Shown here piece by piece: positions 16,621-25,293 of a stretch of DNA of 64,000 nucleotides. The stretch covers positions 3,439,501 to 3,503,500 of the forward strand of contig NZ_CP019288.1 of NCBI RefSeq assembly GCF_009901525.1, written 5' to 3'. The stretch is from Kordia antarctica (GTDB lineage Bacteria; Bacteroidota; Bacteroidia; Flavobacteriales; Flavobacteriaceae). The stretch's first letter is position 1, and each line of letters begins with the position of its first letter. A program made the position numbers and the translations under genes. Below the pieces are notes generated by a model, which worked only from the letters and a program-made list of their open reading frames with translations, was not told the DNA's origin and did not search any database.

Positions 16621-17619
16621 TTAGTTTGAATTATATGCCCATTTAAGATAGATAGCTCCCCATGTGAATCCGCCACCAAAAGCAGCAAAGATAAGGTTAT
16701 CTCCTTTTTTGAGTTGTTTTTCATAGTCATGTAAACAAAGTGGCAATGTCCCAGAAGTTGTATTTCCGTAACGTTGAATGTTTACCATTACTTTACTTTC
16801 ATCTACACCCATACGCCTTGCGGTGGCGTCAATGATGCGTTTATTGGCTTGGTGAGGCACCAACCATTGCACATCTTCGTTTGTCAGGTTATTATCTTCC
16901 ATAATTTTTGCACTTATATCTGCCATTTTAGATACTGCAAATTTGAAGACTGTTTTCCCGTCTTGAATTACGGTATGTTGTTTGTTTTTTACGGTTTCTT
17001 CAGAAGCAGGTAAGATAGATCCGCCTGCGTCAATTTTTAAGAAGTCGCGACCATTACCATCACTTCTAAGGTATTCGTCTTGCAATCCTAATCCTTCTTC
17101 ATTTGGTTCAAATAATATAGCACCTGCGCCATCACCAAATATGATACACGTTGATCTGTCTGTGTAATCAACAATTGACGACATTTTATCAGCACCAATT
17201 AATAGCACTTTTTTGTAACGTCCAGATTGTATATAACTTGCTGCCGTAGACATTCCGTATAAGAAACTAGAACACGCTGCTTGCAAGTCAAATGCAAATG
17301 CATTGGTTGCACCAATTTTAGTTGCGGTATACACTGCTGTAGATGCTACAGGCATATCAGGTGTTGCCGTGGCAACAATTACGAGGTCTATTTCTTTTGG
17401 ATCTAAGTTTTTCTTTGCGAGTAAGTTTTTCGCAGCTTTGATAGCTAAATATGAAGTTCCAGCTCCTTCTTTTTTAAGAATTCTGCGTTCTTTGATACCT
17501 GTTCGAGTCGTGATCCACTCATCATTAGTATCAACCATTGTTTCAAGGATCTTGTTGGTTAATACGTATTCAGGAATATAGGCTCCTACAGCTGTTATTG
17601 CTGCTGTGATTTTGGTCAT
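16621..17619 (-). CDS. fabH: Beta-ketoacyl-ACP synthase III
   Basis: FabH condenses an acyl-CoA primer with malonyl-ACP to start fatty-acid synthesis. In Flavobacteria branched primers are common (family knowledge). The 332 residues contain the catalytic Cys116 in DLQAACSSFLYG, the histidine in WLVPHQANKRII near residue 258 and the asparagine in RYGNTTSGT near residue 288. The C-terminal GGGFTWGAIYLKW is also standard. It leads the fabH-accB-accC operon and is separated from rpmF by a terminator, unlike genomes in which rpmF and fabH are continuous. Confidence 0.97.
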   Translation of the reverse strand: MTKITAAITAVGAYIPEYVLTNKILETMVDTNDEWITTRTGIKERRILKKEGAGTSYLAIKAAKNLLAKKNLDPKEIDLVIVATATPDMPVASTAVYTATKIGATNAFAFDLQAACSSFLYGMSTAASYIQSGRYKKVLLIGADKMSSIVDYTDRSTCIIFGDGAGAILFEPNEEGLGLQDEYLRSDGNGRDFLKIDAGGSILPASEETVKNKQHTVIQDGKTVFKFAVSKMADISAKIMEDNNLTNEDVQWLVPHQANKRIIDATARRMGVDESKVMVNIQRYGNTTSGTLPLCLHDYEKQLKKGDNLIFAAFGGGFTWGAIYLKWAYNSN

Positions 17620-17746
17620 ACCTTAACGTTGGTTTTTTTTGTTTTTTTAACAAAAATTCATTAGAAACTAAACGAAATTACTAAAATTCTGTGATAATCT
17701 CGGCAAAATATATCGTTTTTACATTTTTAACAAAAAATTGAACAAA

Positions 17747-17771
17747 TAAAAAACTCTCACGAAAGTGAGAG
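17747..17771 (-). terminator. Intrinsic terminator after rpmF
   Basis: Stem CTCTCAC / GTGAGAG (17754-17760 and 17765-17771) with a GAAA loop. On the minus strand it is followed by a run of T. It lies 24 bases past the rpmF stop. Confidence 0.85.
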
Positions 17772-17794
17772 CTTTTATGACTAAACATTAAATA

Positions 17795-17995
17795 TTATGC
17801 TAAGTTTTCTTCAGTTGTATTGTCAATTAATACTTTTCCTCTGTAGTATAGCTTTCCTTCGTGCCAATGAGCTCTGTGATATAAGTGTGCTTCACCAGTA
17901 GTTGAGCACGTAGCGATTTGAGGAACTGTCGCTTTGTAATGTGTTCTTCTCTTATCTCTTCTTGTTTTGGAGATTTTTCTCTTTGGATGTGCCAT
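17795..17995 (-). CDS. rpmF: 50S ribosomal protein L32
   Basis: The 66-residue protein begins [21 protein letters not shown], quoted in part as [14 protein letters not shown], the unmistakable L32 N-terminus. It continues with the basic [15 protein letters not shown] segment and ends in an acidic tail. Only one Cys is visible, so this is the zinc-free (C-minus) form. It is 8 bases after the yceD-like gene, the usual pairing, and is followed by a terminator. Confidence 0.97.
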   Translation of the reverse strand: MAHPKRKISKTRRDKRRTHYKATVPQIATCSTTGEAHLYHRAHWHEGKLYYRGKVLIDNTTEENLA

Positions 17996-18003
17996 TTTGT
18001 ATG

Positions 18004-18552
18004 TTATTTATTATCCGTTAATAGTTTTTTTAATGTATTCCAACGAGGATCTGTTTCCTCTTCAGTTTCTTTTTTTCCTGTACCAGGTTGTAATTCTTCT
18101 AATTTTTCTAATATTTCAGACTCTAATGTTCCATCTTCAATACCAGGATGTATTCTTTTTGAAGGCATTGCTAACACAATCATTTCATATATGTATTGTG
18201 CAACATTGATTTCGTACTCTCCGTGTGTAACGATGAGAATTTCTTCATTTTCATCATTGTATTCGTTTCCGAATTGCACAATCAAGTCCAAATTGCTTTC
18301 AATTGGCTGCTCATAAGGCTCATTCGTCAAATCACAATTTACATTTACAGTTCCTATTGCATTGAAGGTTAATTCAAGCATGGTTGCTTTTTTGTGAAAT
18401 TCTAACGTAGCTTTTATAGCAGTTTCATTGAATTCATCAAAGTCAAAAAGTTTAAAGAACGAATTATCAATTTGATATTCGAATTGGTGCTTTCCTTCTT
18501 TTAATCCCGTAAAAGGAATATTAAAGTCCTTTAGTTCCATCATCTTAAACAT
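18004..18552 (-). CDS. YceD/DUF177 family protein
   Basis: The 182-residue protein carries the DUF177 core: [30 protein letters not shown] (segment [15 protein letters not shown] at about residues 76-90) and a C-terminal [22 protein letters not shown], where DPRWNxLKKL is the signature immediately preceding L32. YceD is needed for normal 23S rRNA levels in bacteria and plants; its mechanism is unclear. It is co-transcribed with rpmF. In-frame Met codons at positions 4 and 5 are equally possible starts. Confidence 0.9.
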   Translation of the reverse strand: MFKMMELKDFNIPFTGLKEGKHQFEYQIDNSFFKLFDFDEFNETAIKATLEFHKKATMLELTFNAIGTVNVNCDLTNEPYEQPIESNLDLIVQFGNEYNDENEEILIVTHGEYEINVAQYIYEMIVLAMPSKRIHPGIEDGTLESEILEKLEELQPGTGKKETEEETDPRWNTLKKLLTDNK

Positions 18553-18617
18553 CAGTTTCGAGCGTGCAAAGATATAAATTTTTCTTAATGTACGTTAAGT
18601 TGTTAACATTTTTTTGT

Positions 18618-19664
18618 TTATATCTTGGGAAGCTGCTTTTTTAATGGGTTTTTTGCAATTACTTTATAGGTTTCTCTAGTCCTAAAAATCTGTATTCCAG
18701 TGAATACTGCTTCTTTGAAAGAGTTATGATCTGCCTGGTTTTTCCCAGCAATTTCATACGCAGTTCCATGATCTGGTGATGTACGTACTCTATTAAGTCC
18801 TGCCGTGAAATTCACGCCTTGTCCAAAAGATAACGTTTTAAACGGAATTAATCCTTGATCGTGATATGCTGCTAAAATGGCGTCAAAGTTTTTGTAATTG
18901 CTTGATGCAAAAAAACTATCTGCCGCATACGGACCAAAAACTAATTTTCCTGAATTTTTAATCTTTTCCAGTGTTGGTTTTAATATTTCATCATCTTCCA
19001 CACCAATAACACCATTATCTCCAACATGTGGATTAATGCCTAAAACAGCAATTTTCGGTTTGCTAATTCCGAAATCTTGTTTCAAAGTATTATAGATAAT
19101 GTCTACTTTTTTCTGAATGAGTTCTGGCGTAATCGCTGCCGAAACATCTTTTACAGCAACATGATCTGTTAACAATCCAACTCTTAAAGAATCATTTACC
19201 ATTAACATCAAACTATCGCCTTCTAAAACTTGTCCTAAATAATCTGTATGTCCTGGAAACTTAAAATCTTCCGATTGTACATTATGTTTGTTAATTGGCG
19301 CTGTCACCAAAATATCAATGGTTCCTTCTTTCAGTGCGTTGGTTGCTTCTACAAACGATTCAATGGCAAACTTTCCAGCTTGTTCCGTTGATTTTCCGTA
19401 TTCAATATCCATAGAATCTTTCCAAATGTTTACCACATTTACTTTGCCATCTAGCGCTTTGTCGGCACTTGGAATTCCATGAAAATTTGTTTGTATGTTG
19501 AATTGCTTCTTCTGAAATGATAAAATTTTAGTAGATCCAAAAATAACAGGCGTACACAATTCTAGCATCCTGCTATCTTCAAATGTCTTCAGAATTACTT
19601 CTGTTCCTATACCATTCAAATCACCAACCGAAATCCCTACTTTTATTTTTTCCTCTTTCTTCAT
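18618..19664 (-). CDS. pdxA: 4-hydroxythreonine-4-phosphate dehydrogenase
   Basis: PdxA oxidises 4-phosphohydroxy-L-threonine in DXP-dependent pyridoxal phosphate synthesis. The 348 residues fit. Three metal-ligand histidine segments are visible: FPGHTDYLGQ near residue 140, AAYHDQGLIPFK near residue 270 and RTSPDHGTAYEIAGK near residue 320. The N-terminal KVGISVGDLNGIGTEVI is also typical. It is separated from the yceD gene by 65 bases and divergent from ribE, whose start is 57 bases away. Confidence 0.95.
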   Translation of the reverse strand: MKKEEKIKVGISVGDLNGIGTEVILKTFEDSRMLELCTPVIFGSTKILSFQKKQFNIQTNFHGIPSADKALDGKVNVVNIWKDSMDIEYGKSTEQAGKFAIESFVEATNALKEGTIDILVTAPINKHNVQSEDFKFPGHTDYLGQVLEGDSLMLMVNDSLRVGLLTDHVAVKDVSAAITPELIQKKVDIIYNTLKQDFGISKPKIAVLGINPHVGDNGVIGVEDDEILKPTLEKIKNSGKLVFGPYAADSFFASSNYKNFDAILAAYHDQGLIPFKTLSFGQGVNFTAGLNRVRTSPDHGTAYEIAGKNQADHNSFKEAVFTGIQIFRTRETYKVIAKNPLKKQLPKI

Positions 19665-19721
19665 TTAGGTATTAAAACTTTTTATTTCTAATTTTACATG
19701 CAAATTTAACCAAATAAATAG

Positions 19722-20318
19722 ATGTTTACAGGGATTATTGAAGAATTAGGTGTGATTACACATCTAGAGAGCGAAAAAGAAAACCTCCACATCACAGTTC
19801 GGAGTAGTTTAACGGAGGAATTAAAAATTGATCAAAGCGTTGCACACAATGGTGTTTGCTTGACTGTTGTCGATAGAAATTTGGATGAGAAGACGTATGT
19901 CGTTACAGCAATTCAAGAAACTTTAGAAAAAACAAATGTGAGAACTTGGCAAGTAAATGATCGTATTAATTTGGAACGCGCTATGAAATTGGGCGATCGT
20001 TTAGACGGACATATTGTGCAAGGACATGTAGATCAGGTTGGAACATGTATTTCTATTAAAGAAAGTGATGGAAGTTGGTATTATACATTTGAGTATGACG
20101 AATCTTTAAGCAACATTACTATTGAAAAAGGTTCAGTTACGATAAACGGTACAAGTCTTACTGTCGTAAACTCGGGAAACAATACATTTTCAGTTGCTAT
20201 TATTCCATACACGTATGGCCACACCACTTTTCAATATTTGAAAGTTGGGTCGCTTATAAATCTAGAATTTGATGTTATAGGAAAATATGTAGCAAGACTT
20301 CAGGGGCGATTGAAGTAG
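19722..20318 (+). CDS. ribE: Riboflavin synthase, alpha subunit type
   Basis: Riboflavin synthase dismutates two 6,7-dimethyl-8-ribityllumazine molecules to riboflavin. The protein begins with the diagnostic MFTGIIEELG and has two similar beta-barrel halves: GVCLTVVDR near residue 45 with HIVQGHVDQVG near residue 97, and SVTINGTSLTVV near residue 140 with IPYTYGHTTF near residue 165. Length 198 is typical. No FMN riboswitch is seen in the 57 bases upstream. Confidence 0.96.
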   Translation: MFTGIIEELGVITHLESEKENLHITVRSSLTEELKIDQSVAHNGVCLTVVDRNLDEKTYVVTAIQETLEKTNVRTWQVNDRINLERAMKLGDRLDGHIVQGHVDQVGTCISIKESDGSWYYTFEYDESLSNITIEKGSVTINGTSLTVVNSGNNTFSVAIIPYTYGHTTFQYLKVGSLINLEFDVIGKYVARLQGRLK

Positions 20319-20513
20319 TTACTTATTCATTTTTTTCCTTATACCATACAAAAGTCCAGCAACTAAAACACCTATAAGTCCAGCATCTATCGGGAATCCC
20401 GGTGGAGGCGGCGGTCCAGGTGGCGGTGGTACGATTTGGGCGTGTGTTAATGTCAAAAAAGCTAAAGCGATTATAACAAAGCACACCAGGGTCTTTTGGT
20501 TCACTTTTGCCAT
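20319..20513 (-). CDS. PID-CTERM-type sorting-signal mini-protein
   Basis: I use the ATG at 20513 (64 residues): MAKVNQKTLVCFVIIALAFLTLTHAQ is a signal peptide, ending LTLTHAQ. Almost nothing follows except a Pro/Gly stretch (PPPPGPPPPPGF) and then PIDAGLIGVLVAGLLYGIRK, a hydrophobic tail with a basic end. The PID...G...YGxRK tail matches the PID-CTERM putative sorting signal of Bacteroidota. The mature peptide between the two signals would be only about 15 residues. It converges on ribE with no intergenic base. Function unknown. Confidence 0.7.
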   Translation of the reverse strand: MAKVNQKTLVCFVIIALAFLTLTHAQIVPPPPGPPPPPGFPIDAGLIGVLVAGLLYGIRKKMNK

Positions 20514-20794
20514 TACGGTGTAAAAGTATAAAATTATAGGGTTCAAAAAAATGTTTTACGTTATATCATTGCTAAATTATCTATGAAATGACTAAAAACA
20601 ACGTCAAACACGTATTTTCACTAAGGTTATTTCGCATAATTTTTAAAAATAGCTACTTGAAAAGTAGTTAAAATGCAACAAATACAAAATAATTAATAAC
20701 TGTTTTACAATAATTGTGCCTTAAATAATTCTAATCAAGTTACATTTCATACGATATTAAGCTTTTTTTAAGAGTTTAAAAGTAAACTAATGGA

Positions 20795-20802
20795 TAAATT
20801 TG
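20795..20802 (+). promoter_or_regulatory. -7 box (TAAATTTG) for the RND efflux operon
   Basis: TAAATTTG fits TAnnTTTG and lies 30 bases before the adaptor start codon. The -33 element is not clear. Confidence 0.45.
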
Positions 20803-20832
20803 CAGTCTAACCATCTAAAATAATCCCGCCAA

Positions 20833-21999
20833 ATGCGAAAAATTATACTTTCGGTTCTTGGAGTCCTCATTATCGTAGGAGCTTTTTTATCTGCAAAAAA
20901 TATGATTGCAAACAAAAATAAGCCAAGACCTGTTCCTGAAAAAGTAGTAAAAACGGTGTATACTGATACTGTTCAGAATACAACAATACCAATTGTAATT
21001 CCTGCAAATGGAAGCCTTGTGGCAAAACGGCGTGTGGAATTATACGCTGAGGTACAAGGAATTTTTAAAACTAGCGGAAAATTATTCAAGCCAGGACAAA
21101 AATACCGTCAAGGAGAAACACTCATTCGTATTGATGCTGCCGAATATTACGCAGGCGTACAATCAGCTAAAAGTAATTTGTACAACGCTATTGCAGCCAT
21201 TATGCCCGATTTGCGACTCGATTTTCCAGAAGTATTTCAAAAATGGCAAACCTATCTGAATAATTTCGATTTAAACAAAACAACGCCAACCTTACCTGAG
21301 TTGACTTCCGACAAGGAAAAATACTTTATTACAGGTCGCGGAATTGTATCAAACTATTATACCGTAAAAAACCAAGAGCAACGATTGGCAAAATATACCA
21401 TCCGAGCACCATTCTCTGGAATTTTAACACAAGTATTGCTCACAGAAGGTTCATTGGTTAGAAGTGGACAAAAATTAGGAGAGTTCATTGATGATTCTGT
21501 TTACGAAATGGAAGTTGCTTTAAGCAAAACCTACGCAAGTTTATTAAAAGTGGGCGAAAAAGTTGCCTTGAACAATCTTGAAAATACCGAAAATTATTCC
21601 GGAGTCGTTTCCCGTGTCAACGGAAGTATTGATCCAACTACACAAACGATTACGGCTTTTATAGAAGTTAAAAATGAGAAGTTGAAAGAAGGAATGTATT
21701 TAGAAGCCAACTTAAATGCAAAAGAAGAAACAGACGCTATTCAAATTAATAGAAATTTATTGTTAGAAAGCGAGCAAATTTATGTTGTAAAAGATAGCAT
21801 TTTAGACGTTATTGACGTAAAACCTGTCTATTTTTCAGATACGAAAGTTGTGCTGAAAAATGTGCCAAACGGAACAATTATACTTTCCAATCCTGTTCCT
21901 GGAGCATACGCTGGAATGGCTGTAAAACCATTTAAAGTTGCTTCAGAAAAAGACGAAACAACGACTACCAATGACGATACTAAAAAAGCTAAACAATAG
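20833..21999 (+). CDS. RND efflux periplasmic adaptor subunit (HlyD/MFP family)
   Basis: A 388-residue adaptor linking an inner-membrane RND pump to a TolC-like duct. It has an N-terminal membrane helix or signal (VLGVLIIVGAFLSA), a lipoyl-like half motif VELYAEVQGIFK...GQKYRQGETLIRID at about residues 65-100, a short hairpin region, the second half YTIRAPFSGILTQVLLTEGSLVRSGQKL near residue 195 (quoted here as APFSGILTQ and GSLVRSGQKL), and a beta-barrel domain with LKEGMYLEANL near residue 290. The C-terminus is acidic and Thr-rich. The pump gene starts 3 bases after the stop. Substrates cannot be deduced. Confidence 0.92.
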   Translation: MRKIILSVLGVLIIVGAFLSAKNMIANKNKPRPVPEKVVKTVYTDTVQNTTIPIVIPANGSLVAKRRVELYAEVQGIFKTSGKLFKPGQKYRQGETLIRIDAAEYYAGVQSAKSNLYNAIAAIMPDLRLDFPEVFQKWQTYLNNFDLNKTTPTLPELTSDKEKYFITGRGIVSNYYTVKNQEQRLAKYTIRAPFSGILTQVLLTEGSLVRSGQKLGEFIDDSVYEMEVALSKTYASLLKVGEKVALNNLENTENYSGVVSRVNGSIDPTTQTITAFIEVKNEKLKEGMYLEANLNAKEETDAIQINRNLLLESEQIYVVKDSILDVIDVKPVYFSDTKVVLKNVPNGTIILSNPVPGAYAGMAVKPFKVASEKDETTTTNDDTKKAKQ

Positions 22000-22002
22000 G
22001 TT

Positions 22003-25000
22003 ATGAGAAAACTAATTGCCTATTTCATTAGGTATCACGTTGCGGTAAATGTATTTATCATTGCATTTTTTGCGTTTGGTATTTTAGGCGCGTGGTCGTT
22101 AAAATCTTCCTTTTTTCCATTGGTAGATTCTAAAATTATCAATGTAAATATTGCATATCCTGGCGCGTCTCCACAAGAGATTGAAGAAGGAATTGTGCTT
22201 CAAATAGAAGATAATCTCAAAGGCTTAAAAGGTGTAGATCGTGTGACATCAACTTCGCGTGAAAACAGCGGAACGATTACCGTTGAGATTGAAAAAGGAG
22301 AAAATATTGACTTCATGTTACTAGAAGTCAAAAATGCTGTTGATCGTGTTCCGTCGTTTCCAACAGGAATGGAACCGTTGGTTGTTGCCAAACAAGAAGC
22401 TGTTAGAGAAACGATTTCATTCGCGCTAAGCGGAAAAAATGTTCCGTTAACAACTTTAAAACAAATTGGTCGCCAAGTTGAAAATGATTTGCGCGCCATT
22501 GACGGAATTTCGCAAGTTGCCATTTCTGGATATCCTGCGGAAGAAATTGAAATTGCTGTCAACGAAGCCAATTTATTAGCTTATAATTTGACGTTTGCAG
22601 AAGTTGCCGCAGCCGTGAGTTCGTCAAATATTTTGGTGACTGGTGGAAATATAAAAACAGACGCTGAAGAATATTTAATTCGTGCCAATAATCGTTCGTA
22701 TTATGGTGATGAATTGTCAAATCTTGTCATTCGTGCTACGCCAGATGGGAAAACTGTTCGGTTAAAAGATATTGCCATTGTACGCGATCGTTTTTCTGAA
22801 ACGCCAAATGCTACGTATTTCAATCAAAATTTATCGGTTAACATTTCTATCACAAGTACAAATAATGAAGATTTAATCACTTCGGCAGATAAAGTAAAAG
22901 AATACATTGAAGATTATAATCACAAGTACGAAAATGTGCGTTTGGATGTTGTGCGCGATTTATCGATTACGCTAAACCAACGTACAACACTTTTATTTTG
23001 GAATGCTTTATCAGGAATTGCGCTAGTATTAATCTTTCTATCCATATTTCTAAACGTACGTTTGGCATTTTGGGTAGCGTTTGGATTGCCAATTTCATTC
23101 TTGGGAATGTTCATTTTTGCAGGTCAATTTGATGTCACTATCAATGTATTATCACTTTTCGGAATGATCATCGTGATTGGTATTTTGGTGGATGATGGAA
23201 TTGTCATTGCAGAAAATATTTATCAACATTATGAAAAAGGAAAAACGCCCGTTCAAGCAGCAATTGATGGAACTATGGAAGTAATTCCGCCAGTAGTTTC
23301 CGCGATTATTACAACGTTATTAGCGTTTTCACTATTTTTATTTTTAGATAGTAGAATTGGCGAATTTTTCAGTGAAGTCTCCGTTGTCGTAATCTTGACT
23401 TTGCTTGTTTCATTGGTGGAAGCTTTAATCATTTTGCCTGCGCATTTGGCACATTCCAAAGCATTGAGAAAACAAAAAGTAGACGAAAATCCTTCGAAAT
23501 TGAAGCAATTCTTCTCAAAAATGCGTGTTGTTAATGAGTTTGGAGATAATTTTATGAGCTATTTGCGAGACAAATTATATACACCAATTTTAGGATTTGT
23601 ATTGCGATTTAAAATATTCTCGTTAGGTGTTTTTATTGCGTTATTAATTCTAACTGTTGGTGCTACAATGGGAGGCACAATTGGTGTTACGTTATTTCCA
23701 TCTATTGCGAGTGATCGTGTTTCTATTGAATTAGACATGCCAAACGGAACCAACGTACAGATTACAGATTCTATCATTTCGATGATTGAAGAAAAATCAT
23801 TTATCGTTAATAAAGAATTTACAGAAAAATATTTAAAAGGAACTGATAAAGAATTGTTTGAAAACACAATTTTGACCTTAAATAGTAGTTCTAGCGCACG
23901 ATTGGTTATTAATTTGTTGCCAGGGCAAGAACGTCCAGATGCCGTTAAATCTTCTTTAGTTGCCAACCGATTGAGAGAATTAGTCGGTCCAGTGATTGGA
24001 ACAGAACGTTTAATTTTCGGTTCAGGTGGAAACTTCGGCGGAAGCCCAGTTTCTGTAGCATTACTAGGAAATAATATCACGGAACTGAAAGCGGCAAAAG
24101 AAGCATTGAAACAGGTTTTAAGCGATAATCCGCTTTTAAAAGATGTGGAAGACACAGATCCGGCAGGAATTAAAGAAATTCGTTTAAAACTCAAAGAAAG
24201 TGCTTATTTACTTGGTTTAGACTTGCGTACGGTAATGTCGCAAGTACGTTCAGGATTTTTTGGTACACAAGCGCAACGTTTTCAGCGTGGACAAGATGAA
24301 ATTAGAGTTTGGGTTCGATACGATCGGAGCAATAGAGCTTCTATCAATGATTTGGATGACATGCGAATTGTAACGCCAAGCGGCGAACGCGTAACGTTGA
24401 AAGATATTGCTTCGTACACTATTGAACGTGGAGAAGTTGCTATTAATCATTTAGAAGGACAACGTGAAATTCGTATTTCGGCAGATTTAAAAAATCCAAG
24501 CGCAAGTTCGACAGATATTTTAGATGATCTTAAAAACAACACAATTCCAGATTTGCAATCAAAATACCCAACAATTACTGCTGCTTTTGAAGGACAAAAT
24601 AGAGAGAAAGATAAATTATTAGGTTCATTATGGGATGCGGGAATTCCAATATTAATCTTAATTTATATTACAATTGCGTTCACGTTCCGAAGTTACAGTC
24701 AGCCAATATTATTGATACTTTTAGTACCTTTTAGCTTAACGGCTGTTGCTTGGGGACATTGGTTATTAGATTTTTCTGTAAATATTTTATCACTTTTAGG
24801 AATCATCGCGTTAATCGGAATTATGGTGAACGATGGTTTGGTGCTCATTGGAAAATTCAACACGAATTTAAAAGAAGGCATGAAATTCGATTTGGCTTTA
24901 AGCGAAGCTGGAAAATCACGATTTAGAGCAATTTTCTTAACGTCATTAACAACAATTGCGGGTTTAGCGCCATTATTATTAGAAAAAAGTAGACAAGCGC

Positions 25001-25293
25001 AATTTTTAAAACCAATGGCAATTTCTATCTCGTTCGGAATTGGTTATGCAACAATTTTAACATTACTCGTTTTGCCATTATTCTTATCGTTCAGTAACAG
25101 TATTAAGAAAAATGGAAAATGGTTGCTCACAGGAAAAGATGTGACGAAAGAAGAAGTAGAACGCGCAATTAAAGAACAGCGCGAAGGAGAACATCTTTCG
25201 GAAGAAAAAGAAGATTTTGCAGCAATAAAAGACGAAGAAGTACACACATTTGATGAACAAAACGAAAACGAACATAAGACGGATGAACAATAA
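22003..25293 (+). CDS. RND efflux transporter permease subunit (AcrB-like)
   Basis: A 1,096-residue proton-driven pump. Visible are the first helix (VFIIAFFAFGILGAW), FFPLVDSKIINVNIAYPGASPQEIEEGI (part: AYPGASPQEIEEGI) typical of RND porter domains, and the transmembrane block ISFLGMFIFAGQFDVTINVLSLFGMIIVIGILVDDGIVIAEN, quoted as GILVDDGIVIAEN at about residue 400, with the paired Asp residues that relay protons. The second half repeats the pattern (NILSLLGIIALIGIMVNDGLVLIGK at about 925), with Asn replacing one Asp. The last 48 residues are an unusual acidic Glu/Lys tail. Middle gene of the operon. Confidence 0.94.
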   Translation: MRKLIAYFIRYHVAVNVFIIAFFAFGILGAWSLKSSFFPLVDSKIINVNIAYPGASPQEIEEGIVLQIEDNLKGLKGVDRVTSTSRENSGTITVEIEKGENIDFMLLEVKNAVDRVPSFPTGMEPLVVAKQEAVRETISFALSGKNVPLTTLKQIGRQVENDLRAIDGISQVAISGYPAEEIEIAVNEANLLAYNLTFAEVAAAVSSSNILVTGGNIKTDAEEYLIRANNRSYYGDELSNLVIRATPDGKTVRLKDIAIVRDRFSETPNATYFNQNLSVNISITSTNNEDLITSADKVKEYIEDYNHKYENVRLDVVRDLSITLNQRTTLLFWNALSGIALVLIFLSIFLNVRLAFWVAFGLPISFLGMFIFAGQFDVTINVLSLFGMIIVIGILVDDGIVIAENIYQHYEKGKTPVQAAIDGTMEVIPPVVSAIITTLLAFSLFLFLDSRIGEFFSEVSVVVILTLLVSLVEALIILPAHLAHSKALRKQKVDENPSKLKQFFSKMRVVNEFGDNFMSYLRDKLYTPILGFVLRFKIFSLGVFIALLILTVGATMGGTIGVTLFPSIASDRVSIELDMPNGTNVQITDSIISMIEEKSFIVNKEFTEKYLKGTDKELFENTILTLNSSSSARLVINLLPGQERPDAVKSSLVANRLRELVGPVIGTERLIFGSGGNFGGSPVSVALLGNNITELKAAKEALKQVLSDNPLLKDVEDTDPAGIKEIRLKLKESAYLLGLDLRTVMSQVRSGFFGTQAQRFQRGQDEIRVWVRYDRSNRASINDLDDMRIVTPSGERVTLKDIASYTIERGEVAINHLEGQREIRISADLKNPSASSTDILDDLKNNTIPDLQSKYPTITAAFEGQNREKDKLLGSLWDAGIPILILIYITIAFTFRSYSQPILLILLVPFSLTAVAWGHWLLDFSVNILSLLGIIALIGIMVNDGLVLIGKFNTNLKEGMKFDLALSEAGKSRFRAIFLTSLTTIAGLAPLLLEKSRQAQFLKPMAISISFGIGYATILTLLVLPLFLSFSNSIKKNGKWLLTGKDVTKEEVERAIKEQREGEHLSEEKEDFAAIKDEEVHTFDEQNENEHKTDEQ

